Positions 42,092 through 53,316 of a stretch of DNA of 64,000 nt are shown here, one piece after another. Source of the DNA: Septoria linicola (taxonomy: Eukaryota; Ascomycota; Dothideomycetes; Mycosphaerellales; Mycosphaerellaceae); NCBI GenBank assembly GCA_024114885.1, contig CP099419.1:1860001-1924000 (forward strand). Direction: 5' to 3'. The stretch's first letter is position 1, and each line of letters starts with the position of its first letter. The position numbers and the translations under genes are program-made. The notes beneath the pieces are model-generated. The model ran no database searches and was not told the DNA's origin. It saw nothing but the letters and a program-made list of their open reading frames with translations.

Positions 42092-42839
42092 CTACTTCTT
42101 CTTGCTGTCTGCCGCACCATCTCCTGATGACTTGGACGTGCCAGCTAAGAAACCTGCTAGGTCGAAGTTTTGCATCTGGGCTGCCGCACCACCGCCGCCA
42201 GTGATCGGGTTCTTTGCGCTCATCTCTTCGAATTCTGCCTTTGCTTCTGGGTCCACTAGTTCGAGTTAGCATTCTATATAATCTTGCCTGTAAGGCTAGG
42301 CTTGACATACTGTTGTCCATGAGGTATGGCATTCCAAATATGAGCACCACGGACACCAGGCCCATGAGAATCATAGGGCTCTTCAAGAAGCTCAGAATGC
42401 TGAAGCCACTTCTTTGCTGGTAGAACTGCTTCTCGGCGCCAGCTCGCACATCAATCTGTAGTTCATCCTTGCCCGAGCCAAATGACTGCCCTTTATTGCT
42501 CCACTCATTGCCTCTGAACGTCGCCCATGCACTGATGTTCTGAGATGATTCTCCTTCGCTTGGTGAGACGTCGACTCGCAGAGGTGGAAAGAAGTAGTCT
42601 CGGGAGTGTATCGTCAGGAGATAGCTGGCATCTGGTAGATTTTCGAACCAGAAAGTATTGTCTCTCCGGATTGGCGCATCGTAACGCACACCTGGAGGGC
42701 CGAGCAGCACAGCATGGCTTGAGGCTGGAAGCGTGGAAGGGTTCGGGAGCAGTTGTGATGGCGGGATCGAGACTGTTAGACGTGCTGCTGGTGCCAGCGC
42801 AGCACATGCCAGGAGCAGAGCTTTTCGTATAGAGGCCAT
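42092..42839 (-). CDS. EMC7: ER membrane protein complex subunit 7
   Basis: Two exons (42839-42311 and 42255-42092; intron 55 bp, phase 1) give 230 residues. A signal peptide (ALLLACAALAPAARL) precedes the lumenal carbohydrate-binding-like beta domain (SHAVLLGPPGV, FWFENLPDASYLLTIHSRDY, FPPLRVDV). A single TM helix follows (PMILMGLVSVVLIFGMPYLMD). The join restores MDPEAKAEFEEM and a cytosolic tail NPITGGGGAAAQ ending KSSGDGAADSKKK, as expected for EMC7. The EMC inserts tail-anchored and multi-pass proteins into the ER membrane. Reading through the intron would give a spurious basic tail. Confidence 0.94.
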
Positions 42840-43221
42840 GACGAACAGTTGTCTTCGTTGCGACGTGTAACAGGTGTTCGTGGTTGTGGTAGTACCTTAA
42901 CTTCACGCACTGCTCTTATCGCCGGGTAGATCCATCGAGATGCTTGGCTGCATATGATGATCGATCCTCCTAGGTCGTACGACATGCTCCCTTCTTAGAC
43001 ATGAAACCTCGCTTGTGCTTCTTCTTGACCGCCTCGTTGTTCGCAGCTGCATTTCAAGTGTTCTCTTAGTATCCACTCTCGTACACGAAATGATTCCCTT
43101 GACTGCTGTACAGCGTGAAACGATCGACGAGGAACCGCGGCACTATTACGACTGAACATCGTCGACATTGCAAGACTGCCTATTTACTAGCAAAAGGGAA
43201 CCACTAAGCACTATCGACAAC
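42840..43221. other. Divergent intergenic region, EMC7 / F-box-like gene
   Basis: 382 bp with both promoters. No specific element recognised. Confidence 0.55.
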
Positions 43222-44058
43222 ATGTCGAGCCCGTTGCTGTTGCTGCCACGCGAGTTACGCGATATCATTATGCTCGAGGCCATGACACTACGTGCTCCTC
43301 CTCCCACACGCGCATTTAGAACGATACCTCCTCCAGGCACTGATGGACAGCTGTATCTTTGGTCAGAACGCTCTAATTGGCAGTACTGCAACCTCCTCGC
43401 CGTTAGCAAGCAGCTCAGGGTCGAGGCCCAGGATCTCACAGCCCAGCTCTACAAGGTCAACAAAATCCGATTCGAAATGGACATCCTCGTGAAAGGGTAT
43501 GTCTACACCCCGAAATGGACACTTCAGCACCTAGCTCTCCGACCCGGCTCAGCTTTAGACCTCAAGGTCAATCTCCGAATCTTGAGCACGGAAGCCTTTC
43601 GTGCCAATGATGGGTGGCCTCGTCCAAACCACGTCTGTCGAACGCTGCTCAACTTCCTGTCTCGCTTCTTGCATCTCGGACCAACCTTCTTGAACGACGA
43701 TGCTTCGTTCGTGACGCCCGGGCCATTTCATCTGAATAACTTGATCATGGACGTATCCTTCCAGGACGATTACACGCGTGCCACGCATGCTGAAGCAGTC
43801 CATGAGATATTCCGAATGATGAAAGCTTTGAGCAGACTGGACACTGCAAGTACATGGTTGGGTCGAATCAGGGTGGACGCGGCGTGGCAAGTTCGTGGCG
43901 ACGATTTCGAATGGCATCGCGAATGGGATTGCGCTAAAGTCGAGATTGAGGTCGATCAAGACAGAAAGCTGAAAGAAGACGAGTGGGCAGCCCTGGGAAT
44001 TCACTTCGGGGACGCTTGGGCCCGAAAGTACGCCTATCGGAGAGGCTCTTCAGCCTAG
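43222..44058 (+). CDS. F-box-like hypothetical protein
   Basis: A single-exon protein of 278 residues starting MSSPLLLLPRELRDIIMLEA, the F-box-like 'PRELRD' motif frequent in fungal genomes. The rest (QYCNLLAVSKQLRVEAQDL; a mixed alpha/beta body; WEEW-like tryptophans in the C-terminal part) has no recognised domain. An in-frame upstream ATG exists at 43168. It lies head to head with EMC7 across 382 bp. Probably an uncharacterised member of the fungal F-box/2EXR group; whether it binds SKP1 cannot be judged. Confidence 0.75.
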   Translation: MSSPLLLLPRELRDIIMLEAMTLRAPPPTRAFRTIPPPGTDGQLYLWSERSNWQYCNLLAVSKQLRVEAQDLTAQLYKVNKIRFEMDILVKGYVYTPKWTLQHLALRPGSALDLKVNLRILSTEAFRANDGWPRPNHVCRTLLNFLSRFLHLGPTFLNDDASFVTPGPFHLNNLIMDVSFQDDYTRATHAEAVHEIFRMMKALSRLDTASTWLGRIRVDAAWQVRGDDFEWHREWDCAKVEIEVDQDRKLKEDEWAALGIHFGDAWARKYAYRRGSSA

Positions 44059-44482
44059 TGCAGCGCGAACGCCCTGACATCGAGAGGCATCCATGACTGG
44101 GTTCGTGGAGCAAACGAGTGATGGACACGCGTGTATTCCAGAGCGCTTAGCATCGTTCATGTCATAGAGAATTGATTGAATACAGCCCGACGCGTACGCC
44201 GAGCACGCTGTATACCATCGCTATGCAGCTGAACGCTCAAAGTGCCATCCTCACAGTCGAGCCAAGCTTGCGCTTCTCAACGTACCCAAGTTTCCATTGA
44301 ACGCCTGGTCGTAGTATGCCATTGTCTTCATTCATGGTCTGTCGCCATTGACTTCCTTTTGTGGACTTTATTCCACAAGCCGTCCTTATCAAGAACCATG
44401 CTGCTTTGCCGGACTCTGACCAGCAAATACGTGACTGCCCCGCTCTTCTAATGGATCTCTGTGCTCAGTGCCGAGATATTGC
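44059..44482. other. Intergenic between convergent F-box-like gene and PHO80-type cyclin
   Basis: Likely 3' UTRs; no coding region supported. Confidence 0.6.
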
Positions 44483-45703
44483 TCACGTGTCTCGCTCGGC
44501 CATATCGTCATCTTCCATCTTGTCCGCTTCACTGTCGAGAATGCTACTGCTGTCTGATGCCGAGCTCGTGGGCTCCATGACAAACCCCTCGGTTCTATCG
44601 ACCAGGCTGCGATAGTACTCCTCGAGGGTCTCTGGTTTAGGAACAATTTTCCAATCGACGCGCTGCAAAAGTTCGAGTTCCAGTGTGGCCAGTTCAGATA
44701 CTGGTATTCCTCCTATCCGTGCGTACGTTGGATTTGTCCAGAACGAATCACTCAAGCCCTTCGCGGCTACAGTCGCAGCAGTGATCAGAAATCGGTGCAC
44801 AGTCAAGCTGTTGATCGTGAAGGCGGGGTACATAGTGCAAAGTCGATCAATGTAGTAAACCATGCTCAGCAGTATAGGCGGGGACAGCGTCGCGTGTTGT
44901 ATCAGGCGTTGCAGATAGTCCGAGACACTGATGCCGGGAGGGGCTCTAGAGTGGAATCGAGTCAACCTGCCGTCGCGCAGCGGGATTTGGTCGTTGATCC
45001 GGATGAGCTCCATCAGCATGTTGGCAACCAAGACACCTAGATCTTTGGTGCTGGCTTTCTCATACTTCAGTGGCATGACCTTGAGCGACGCCGGATCGCC
45101 TCTTGACCTCTTTGGGGCTGCCGAGTGGCCATGAGTCGACCGTGCCTCCTGCAACGCGGGTGAAGTAGCACTTGTGCTTCCAGATGCCGATCGAGCAGGA
45201 TCTGCCCGCGGGTCCGGCTCATCTGGCGTTTGCTGTGCTCGATGTGGCGCGCCAGAGGAGGCGCTGGCACCGCTCATGAGCTCCGGCGACGAGTCGGGAG
45301 ACGTCAAGGCCTCTTTGCGCTTCTTCGCGCTGCGAATGCTCGCTGTCGAGCCCGGAGGCTTCCCTACTGCGGCAGCCAGCTTGGGGCCTGCCGTCGGTGG
45401 GAGACCGTCCGGACTGTACTGCGTGCCCGTACTGACATAGGCCCTTCCAGCTACGGGCGACTCAAAGTCCAGCTGGTGGAGGTGATTCGGCTTGTTGGGC
45501 TGCTGCGACACTGCTGCGGTGGTGCTCGGCGCATTGAAAGGTCGCCGGGATGAATTGGCGCTGGCAGGATACAGGCGCGGGGAATGGCGACCCGTGGCTG
45601 GAGTAGAGCGGCTGCTGGACGAAGGAGCGTACGACCCGCGCGGACTCGGGTGGTGGAAGGGATTGCGTGGTGAGTGCGAAGGAGAGCTGGTTAGGGTGGA
45701 CAT
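44483..45703 (-). CDS. PHO80: PHO80/PREG-type cyclin
   Basis: A single-exon protein of 406 residues from the ATG at 45703. Residues 1-215 are disordered and Ser/Pro-rich with several SP sites (HHPSPRGSY, ALTSPDSSPE), and contain a KKRK basic patch. The cyclin fold follows: LVANMLMELIRINDQIP, FHSRAPPGISVSDYLQRL, SPPILLSMVYYIDRLC, FTINSLTVHRFLITAATVAA, and LATLELELLQRVDWKI. This is the PHO80-like family; Pho80 and Neurospora PREG bind the Pho85/PGOV kinase and repress the phosphate regulon. Paralogous PHO85 cyclins exist, so the exact orthology should be checked by phylogeny. Confidence 0.88.
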   Translation of the reverse strand: MSTLTSSPSHSPRNPFHHPSPRGSYAPSSSSRSTPATGRHSPRLYPASANSSRRPFNAPSTTAAVSQQPNKPNHLHQLDFESPVAGRAYVSTGTQYSPDGLPPTAGPKLAAAVGKPPGSTASIRSAKKRKEALTSPDSSPELMSGASASSGAPHRAQQTPDEPDPRADPARSASGSTSATSPALQEARSTHGHSAAPKRSRGDPASLKVMPLKYEKASTKDLGVLVANMLMELIRINDQIPLRDGRLTRFHSRAPPGISVSDYLQRLIQHATLSPPILLSMVYYIDRLCTMYPAFTINSLTVHRFLITAATVAAKGLSDSFWTNPTYARIGGIPVSELATLELELLQRVDWKIVPKPETLEEYYRSLVDRTEGFVMEPTSSASDSSSILDSEADKMEDDDMAERDT

Positions 45704-46344
45704 GAGGACGACGACCGAGTGGTTACGCAGTTCGAGAGGAACAGCCGCACCCCGGTCATGGTATTGCTCTGTGATAGGACACGGGATCAGGAGAAGTGCC
45801 TGTGCTCGGTGGAGCAGCAATAATAACTTAGTAGAATCCTCGTGCTGCAGGTCTCAAGAAGCGAGTGTCGGCGGGTGGTTGGAAGATGCACATGTCGTAG
45901 GCCGTTGCGAATCTTGCGAGTCGGCGCAGCAAATCGAACTTGCACGTGTGCAGGATCGAAACCACCAGGCGGCTCTATGCCGATAGGCTGTTCTTCGTAG
46001 CCTCGTAGGGCACCCGATTGCGTTTTCACCGTCTTACACCGTGTCGGTCTGTGCGTTTGGCTAGACACAATACATGTACGCTTTCAGACACTGCAGACCG
46101 CTGGTGAAAGAGGTTTAGAAGATGCGTAAAGTCAGGAATGCGCTTTCGGATTGATACATGAGACATTTGATTCTGCGGACTCACGCTGAGATGTGGCGTT
46201 CGTTGCGCGATACAGTCCAGGATGAGCTCATGAAGCACCTTCTCTCACACAGGAAAGCTGTATTCCATGGTATACATACACACTTCTTCTTCTAACGCCT
46301 CGAGCGCCTATATACAGCCCAGAACGTCTAACTCAACAACTCAG
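45704..46344. other. Intergenic between cyclin start and complex I gene end
   Basis: Promoter and leader of the cyclin gene and 3' UTR of the complex I gene. No gene supported. Confidence 0.55.
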
Positions 46345-48723
46345 TCATGCGCTTGCCCCCGCTGCCAGCCCTGAAGGCCCGTAGTAAGGCGTCGCCTCGG
46401 TGCCATCCAACGCTCCAGGAGCCATGAAATTCGTCCTTGGGTCCTTCGCAGCCTTTGCCGCGCTACATCTTGCCATCGTCGGTGATGACCTTGTGATTGT
46501 GTTTGTAAAGTAGAAGTTTTCAATGGCCTTCTTGAGAGGCTCGCCAGTGGCGGTTGCACCCTTGTTTTGCTCCACGAGCTGGACTTTGCTGAGTGCCTGC
46601 AACTCCTTGGACGTTGGCTCAACAATGTCGTATCGTCGTAGAGCTGGGGACACATCCTCCATGCGATCACGAAGAGCCTCAACATCGTCATATGGCAGTG
46701 GCTGGCCAAGTGCTTCCGATACAGCGCGGATGATCTTCCAGTCTTCGCGTGCAGCTCCGTATACTGAAGTCACTGCACGAGACATTTGTACACGGCCCTC
46801 AGTGTTCACGTAAGTGGCACCCTTCTCAGTGTATGCGGCACCTGGAAGGACGACGTCTGCAAGAGCAGCACCTCGGTCACCGTGATGACCCTGGTAGATC
46901 ACGAAAGCGTCCTGAGGAATATCGGCAGCCTCGATCTCGTCTGCGCCAAGTAGCCACATGATCTTGGCCTTGGTGTTTGCTGTTTCAGGGTTGTGCACGG
47001 TGAAACCGATCTCGTAAGCACCAGCCCGAGACGCAGCGCGTTGCAGAACATTGTAGCCGTTCCATTCTGGGGTCTGGAACGTGGCCTTGTTCTTCTCGAC
47101 ATAAGAGCCGACGGTCTCGTAGAAAGATTTGGCGTCTTTGTGCTCCGTGACGGCGGAACCCACAATGATTAACGGGTTCTTAGCGTTCTTCAGCTTCTCG
47201 CCGAAAGAGCCGCTAAGCGCACTCTTCAAATCCTTTGCATTGGAACCAAGGCTCTCGTAGTCAAAGGTAGATTCGAAATCTTCTCCGACCAGCCCAACCT
47301 CTAGATCAGAGCGCAGCCATTGCTTGCGTATCCGAGCATTCAATACAGCAGCTTCGTGTCGAGGGTTAGTGCCAACGAGGAGGATGACATCGGCCTCTTC
47401 AACGCCGACAATCTTTGAGTTGAAGGCGAAGTTCGACTTGATGTCAACACCATGTGCAAGTGGTCCAGATCCTTGTGGGAAGTCTAGGGCCAGGTTCTCA
47501 GAGCCAAGCTTGTTAGCAAGATCCTTCGCGGCAACCAGAGTCTCGGTCTCGACGAGCTCGCCAGCAACGAACTTGATTTCGTCACCCTTTGGCTTGAGCT
47601 CATCAAACTTATCCTTGATCTCCACAAGAACATTCTCCCATGTTGCAGGCTGGAATTGGTTGTTTCTCCGGATGAGCGGGGTTGTGAGTCGTTGTGTGCT
47701 GAGACCGTCGCAGGCGAAGCGACTGCGGTCGTCAATCCACTCCTCATTTACATCGTCATTGAGTCGAGGAAGGACGCGCATGACTTGAAGTCCTCGCGAG
47801 TCGGCACGAATATTGCTTCCCAAGCCGTTCATGACATCAATGGTTTCGGTGTGGCCAAGTTCCCAGGGACGAGCACGGAATGCATATGGTTTCGATGTGA
47901 GGGCGCCCACAGGGCAGAGATCAATGACGTTTCCAGATAATTCGGTGTCGAGTGCGGTCTCGAGGTATGTGCCGATTTGAATGTCGTTTCCACGTCCCGT
48001 TGAGCCGAGTTCTGGTGCGCCAGCGACATCGTTGGCAAATCGTACACAGCGTGTGCAATGAATGCAGCGGTTCATGGAGGTCTACAAATGTTAGCTTCGA
48101 TGCCGCACGAGCTCCTCGTCCTTTGTTGCTTACCTTGACGAGAGGTCCAATGTTCTTGTCCTCTACCGCTCTCTTGCCCGTCATCTCGTGGAACCGCCCT
48201 CGGTCTGCGCCATACCTCATGCTCTGGTCTTGTAGATCACATTCGCCACCTTGGTCGCAAATGGGGCAGTCCAATGGGTGGTTCGCAAGCAAGAACTCCA
48301 TAACACCTTCTCTGGCTTTGTGAGCGAGTGGACTGTCCGTCTTAACCACCATGCCGGGCTGTACAGGCCAAGCACACGATGCGACGGGCTTGGGGGCACG
48401 CTCGACTTCGACCAGGCACATTCTGCAGTTTCCAGCAATCATGAGCTTCTCGTGATAGCAGTATCGGGGCACGGTAGAGCCTGCTTTCTCGCATGCTTGG
48501 ATGAGTGCCGACCCAGCTGTTCCCACTCGTCAGTTCTTCACCGGCACCAATCAAAGACTTTAGCTTAACGCATACCTGGCACGGAGATCTTCTTGCCATC
48601 AATGGTAAGCTCAACATCGGCCTGGCGTTTCGAGGTCGTGGCAAAGGTGCGCGCGGCTCGGGTGCCATTGCGGGCGGCCAGCGCTGGCGAGCGCGGTATT
48701 GAGCGCAACAGATGGGACCGCAT
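46345..48723 (-). CDS. nuo78: NADH:ubiquinone oxidoreductase 75/78-kDa subunit (complex I)
   Basis: Three exons (48723-48576, 48516-48134 and 48081-46345; introns 59 and 52 bp) give 755 residues. An Arg/Ser/Ala-rich mitochondrial presequence (MRSHLLRSIPRSPALAARNG) precedes the [2Fe-2S] ferredoxin domain (YCYHEKLMIAGNCRMC, SCAWPV), the His/Cys [4Fe-4S] site (HPLDCPICDQGGECDLQD), the second [4Fe-4S] set (CIHCTRCVRFANDVAG, LCPVGALT), and the molybdopterin-like domain without Mo ligands. This is the N-module subunit NDUFS1/NuoG at the tip of the peripheral arm, receiving electrons from the NADH-oxidising subunits. The length and tail (SSPTMARCSAAKAAKDPRTN) match fungal orthologues. Confidence 0.97.
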
Positions 48724-49812
48724 TGTGTGACGCTGGCCTCACTGTCGTGCTCGGAGAGGATGGTGTGGTGTGGCGGGTGGCCGTGTGGGTGTGAGTAGCT
48801 TACATCAACGACGGCGACGAGGAGAGCAGCATCGACAAAGTGCACTGACTTGACTTCACGAAACATATCATTGGTGCGGACGAGTCCGTGCGCGGTCCGC
48901 GTTCAAGTGCTAAGTCGAATTCTCCCGCGCCTCAGCTTCTTCTCTTTTCTCTTTACTCATTTCGGATTCTGTTTATTGTGGTCTGCTGGTTTTCCATGCC
49001 AGTCGTACTCTATTATGGATCCCAGAACAAATTTACTGGGCGCCATAGCTGGAAAACGTAGCCTTTGAGCAATGAGACGTCCTTTCCTTACCGATGGCCG
49101 CTACATCTCTGCCGTGTACCTTTTCTTGTCCTCATGACGTCTAGCAATCGCGGCATCTTCATTGGTGTAGTGCACCGAGCTGCAGTGCACCGAGCCTCAG
49201 GACACGGACGTCTGACAGGCTGCGTGCAAGGACGAATGAGTTTTTTTTTTTGGATGGAATAAGCCGGTTGACCAGCGTCAAGACTATCTACTACACACCA
49301 CTCATAGCTGAGGCACAATAAGCACAGTCTATTGTCATTCAGGCCAATGGCTACTTCGAGCTGCTTCGCAATATGGGCGCGTGTGAGCCCGCCCTGCCAC
49401 ATGTTCTTGCATGTAGTCATGGTGGCGATCATCGCGCATTTCGAAGCCGCACACCAGGAGCAAATCTACACCGGCTTGAGCCCATGGTAGCTCTCCACAG
49501 CCGGTCTGGCATATGATCTAGACGACTGCCCACGCTGGTCTATGCTGTGACTTAAGGCAGTCTGCACAGCAGCACTAGTTCCGCCGGCACTAATACAATT
49601 ACTTTTAATGTTAGCACCATAGAACGTCACCGTCTTCGCGCCGGAGCGCGTTGAGCATTACTTGAGTATCATCCAGGGTGGACTATAGCACGATGGCAGC
49701 TGTACACATACCACTTTTGAGCCCCCAGGATGAGAAGACGAAGGGTTCGATCGTACGTCACGAGAAGTTCCAGCTTCTATACCTGCATAGTGTGTGTTGA
49801 TCTTTAGCAGTC
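48724..49812. other. Intergenic upstream of the complex I gene
   Basis: Promoter of the complex I subunit near 48724-48950. An 11-T run lies at 49241-49251. No gene could be assembled. Confidence 0.5.
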
Positions 49813-49968
49813 TGTCGATCGGACGCGACCTGCGACACCAGCGACGACTGCCCACAAGGCACTTTTTGCGATGCCAACTCCGTACAGTGTGTGGATGGTA
49901 CGATCGAGGGTGATGTGTGTACCTCGTCATTCAACCCTAGCAGAAAGCGGAATCTGTTTGGATATTAG
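49813..49968 (+). pseudogene. Isolated exon-like remnant of a cysteine-rich secreted protein
   Basis: A 52-codon open stretch reads CRSDATCDTSDDCPQGTFC then DANSVQC, and ends NPSRKRNLFGY and TAG. It is preceded by an intron-like acceptor (TTTAGCAG at 49803-49810). The spacing of the Cys residues (C-x5-C-x5-C-x5-C-x7-C...) resembles small secreted disulfide-rich proteins. No signal peptide or upstream coding exon could be assembled within the previous kilobase, so it is treated as a remnant or the 3' exon of a gene I could not complete. Confidence 0.4.
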
Positions 49969-50262
49969 CTCGAATTGCAGAGACCAATACGCGCTTAGCT
50001 TTTGCAGCATTAGATTCATTGACGTTGCAGATTTCGACATGTTCCGAATTCTGCGCGGTTCTGACATGCACAAACTGCTCCACAGAGGCATGAATGTGTG
50101 AAAAGCCGAAAGACACAGAATACCATTCACTGTGGACATGTTTGTCTGGAATATTTCAGGTTCGTACGTCGATCTGTCCTTAGCGAATAGCTTGAGCATT
50201 CACTTGCATAAATGCCTCTCCTGTACGCCGCCGGGCACGCCGTTCATTCATTCTCATCTCGC

Positions 50263-50857
50263 TCATGCCTTGGCGCCTGCAACAGGGCATTGCGAGGCAT
50301 CAGCGCTCTTCGCAACGGCCTTGTGCTGCAGGACCTTGGTCTTGTGGTGCTCCAAGCTTGCGTTAGTAACGGGGCAGATCTGAAAAGACATATCAGCTAA
50401 GACTTCGCAAATCATCCTAAGCAATGCCTACCGCTCCAGCCTCCTTCTCGTTCAAGGCTGGGTGCTGAGGAGGAAGATGGCTGTTCACGGCTCCAACGAC
50501 TGGGCATAAAGCATCTGTAATAGACTCGCCATTGTTGGCAGCGCTCTTCATTGCTGGGCATTGCGATGCATCCATGGCCTCCTTGTCGCTGCCTGGCTCC
50601 TGAATGTCGCTGTGGGTGTTGTGGATGATGTTGTCATGGTGCTCGACCTTCTTAACTTAGTAAAGGTTCTGACAAAACAGCGGTTCGCAATTGATACCTT
50701 TGCGTTGGTGACTGGGCAACGAGCCTCGGAGTCTGAATCTTGTGAGCCTGTGTCGCTTCTTGAGTGATGAGTCGAACTGACGAGCTTGGATCTCAGGATG
50801 ATGAGGCGGGAGCACATTGGTGGTGGTTCCAACGACAGGGCACACTGCAGCAGACAT
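50263..50857 (-). CDS. Small Cys-Pro repeat protein, duplicated His-rich unit
   Basis: Four exons (50857-50782, 50732-50698, 50647-50432 and 50379-50263; introns 49, 50 and 52 bp) give 147 residues. All six cysteines sit in Cys-Pro dipeptides (Cys 6, 31, 67, 85, 111 and 140). The protein is a tandem duplication: unit 1 (6-68) has CPVVG...LPPHHP...CPVTNAK.EHH...DASQCPA; unit 2 (85-141) has CPVVG...LPPQHP...CPVTNAS.EHH...DASQCPV. No signal peptide or TM segment is present. CP dipeptides are the core of heme regulatory motifs, and the adjacent His residues could be second ligands. That is inference; the family is not one I can name. The acceptor of intron 2 could also be three bases upstream. 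Exons 1 and 2 fit the repeat pattern independently. Confidence 0.8.
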
Positions 50858-51662
50858 TTCGAAGCTTGTTCTGACGTTTATACTGGGATGTAGCGTTCAA
50901 TGAGCTTTTGATGGGTGAGGTGTAGTTGTGACGGATGCAGAAACAAAGAAACCAGGTCTGTCAGAACAGGACTGGCACGTCTATTTACACCCCGCGTCCA
51001 AAACCTTGAGAGCTCGTTGACCCAGAGTTGAGTTGAGCCGTCGTCAAAGAAATGCCCCGCTTACTTCGCAATCGTCTGATTGGCTCTTCGATTCCCGCCG
51101 TCTGCTTTTCAACTGCTCCACTACTTTGAGCCGCATGCATGGCGTAAAACCAGTGCGTTTGGACGAGACCATATGATCTCTCATGGTAGCACGCAGCCCG
51201 TACTGCATTGTGTTGGAAAGATGCACTGCGATCGCGGCGTCGTACGTTTCTCTTGCGAAAGAAGAAAATCGAGCCATGTCCGTCTCGTACGCTCTGTTGA
51301 CACAGCCTCTTCAGCCTTTCTGAGTCGAAGCCGGGGCAGCCACCAAGTGCTACTCCACGCTAGTATGATGTTGCAGATGGCACATGGCTCTAGAGCGTGC
51401 AATCATGCGCCACACACATACGTACACCTCAATGCTTCCAGCCGAAGTGGACTGGCCATGGCACTGGTGCTCAGGTGTCAATATCCAATGCTGCGTGGTT
51501 GCACGTAGGCAGACTACTGAAGATGACATCTCGACGCCATTCTTCTTGTCGTTCTCGCACAAGCCTTCACGCATGGCAGCATGATCAGCAAAGCTGTCAG
51601 ACGCCACGAATCATGCGTGTACAGGTCGGAATGTTGACTCCTTTGTTGACACTCTCGAGCGA
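50858..51662. other. Intergenic upstream of the Cys-Pro repeat gene
   Basis: About 800 bp: promoter of the Cys-Pro repeat gene and 3' flank of the antiporter gene. Open frames at 51080-51508 have no domain. Confidence 0.5.
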
Positions 51663-53316
51663 TCAGGTCTGTTGTCTGATCTCCTGCGCGACGTGATCGT
51701 CAGGAAATCGTATCGTTCGCTGTTCAGCCACTCGTGGCGGCGTACTGGTTCCCGAAGAGGGCACAGTCGAGGCGAAACCAAGCTGAGCAGCATTCGGCTG
51801 TAAGCGTGCAGGTCGGTCTCTGCTCGGGCTGCGAGAAGGCCGCTCCGACGACAGTGCCATGGAGATAGTCCTTGGCAAGTGGAATCCGAGCTTGCCCAAA
51901 GGTACTGATAGTCCGTGACATAAGATGGAACAGATACAGAGAAACCATACCACAACAAGCATAGTCTCTGCCAGGTGATGCGCATCATCACGCTCCACAT
52001 CGTTGTATGTGATCTGCCGCAAAAATTCTCTAGACACGTAGAGGTAGAAAATGGCTGAAACTCCTATCGGCCCAAACCAGCCAGTAAAAGCAGTCTGCTT
52101 CAAGTCCTCGAGTTGGTGAATTTGTTTCCGTAACAGGAAGATCACAGGTAAGCGTCGCAGGAGAAGAACCAAAATCCCGAGTGGTATCAACCGGTAGATG
52201 GGTATGACCTCGTTGTGCAGGAAACTGCGCCAGGGGCACACAGCTCCAAACCACATGAAGATCGCGACGTTCAGGAGCATATCGATGGTGGGCTGTAGGG
52301 AGTCGTCCTTTGTCTCCTGTCTGAACCAATCATCCCAGCTGCGATCTATGTCAGGCCAGGCTCATACGGTCTTACAAATCGTGTTGCTGAACTTACGTAA
52401 AGACATTGCCAGCGATGAAGCATGCAAGAACATCATCACTGCCAACAAGGCCTACTGTACCTACTATGAAAAGCTGTATCACTGTCAGTAGACTGCATCT
52501 ATGTGTGTATGCATGTACGCATACCGCAAGTGTAATTGCAAACACCAAGAATGACTCTCGGTCTACGAAACGACGCTCCTCAGCCCAGTGAAGCAGCTCT
52601 TTGGCGATGTACCCAACTGTGGCTCCATATATGATGGACAAAACGATGGTGTACGCCAGAGTATCACCAAACCAAAGTGCAAAAGCATGGCCTACCCCAC
52701 CGTGCTGTCCAAGACCGCCCTCGCCGGCGTACTTGAGCAAGTATAGGCCAAGGAACAGGAATGGATAGCCCAGGCCATCGTTCGCGCCCGATTCCGCAAT
52801 GATGATCTTCTGCAACGGGCCGGGAATGTTCTTGTCCGCAAACTTGCCCTTCACGATGCTGTTACTCAGGATAGGATCTGTGGGCGCGACACATGCTCCT
52901 ATCGATATCGCCATCACAAAATTGATGTTGGGAACGAGCGCGAATACCAGCAGACTTGTCACGAGCCACATGCTTGTCAAGCCTGGCAAGATGAGCATGG
53001 CCAAACTCTTTCTCTCTGTCCATAGGTACTTGCTAGGAAGTTGCACACCTGCCATCACTAGCTGTACACCGAGCACTAGCCTCGTGAAGTAGAGCGTGAT
53101 CGTCTCCAAATTTTCTTCGTTATTGTTCGCATAGTCGAGTGGCCGCAACAAGTTCGTAGCATGAGGACTGAATGTCAGGCCTGCAAGCGTGCTTATGAGA
53201 GCCTCTGACATATAGAACTTCTCTTTCAGTAGATACGACACCAGGCCGAATATCGTGATGAAACCACCCAAGGTTGCACACACGATATTGAAGTTGACAA
53301 GCGAGAGGGTCGGCAT
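51663..53316 (-). CDS. NHA1: Plasma-membrane Na+/H+ antiporter (CPA1, NHA1/SOD2-type)
   Basis: Three exons (53316-52525, 52473-52397 and 52338-51663; introns 51 and 58 bp) give 514 residues. About twelve TM helices are visible. The transport core has GACVAPTDPILSNSIVKGKF (the TDP motif) and IIIAESGANDGLGYPFLFLG (the ND-containing ion site). The spliced junctions restore ITLALFIVGTVGLVGSDDVL, FIAGNVFTWDDWF and HGLSVPLGKLGF. Fungal Nha1/Sod2 proteins expel Na+, Li+ and K+ in exchange for H+. The C-terminal cytosolic tail is short (about 70 residues) compared with yeast Nha1, and Ser/Pro-rich. Start MPTLSLVNFNIVCA is typical. It diverges from the SDR gene. Confidence 0.92.

Noticed and set aside
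41943..42839. Reading EMC7 straight through as a 298-residue protein
   Set aside because: The tail after YLMDNS would be basic and unlike the family. Splicing 42310-42256 restores MDPEAKAEFEEM and the normal EMC7 end.
49241..49251. T11 homopolymer as a possible terminator
   Set aside because: It lies in an intergenic region with no assigned gene upstream on the plus strand; a plain homopolymer is the simpler reading.
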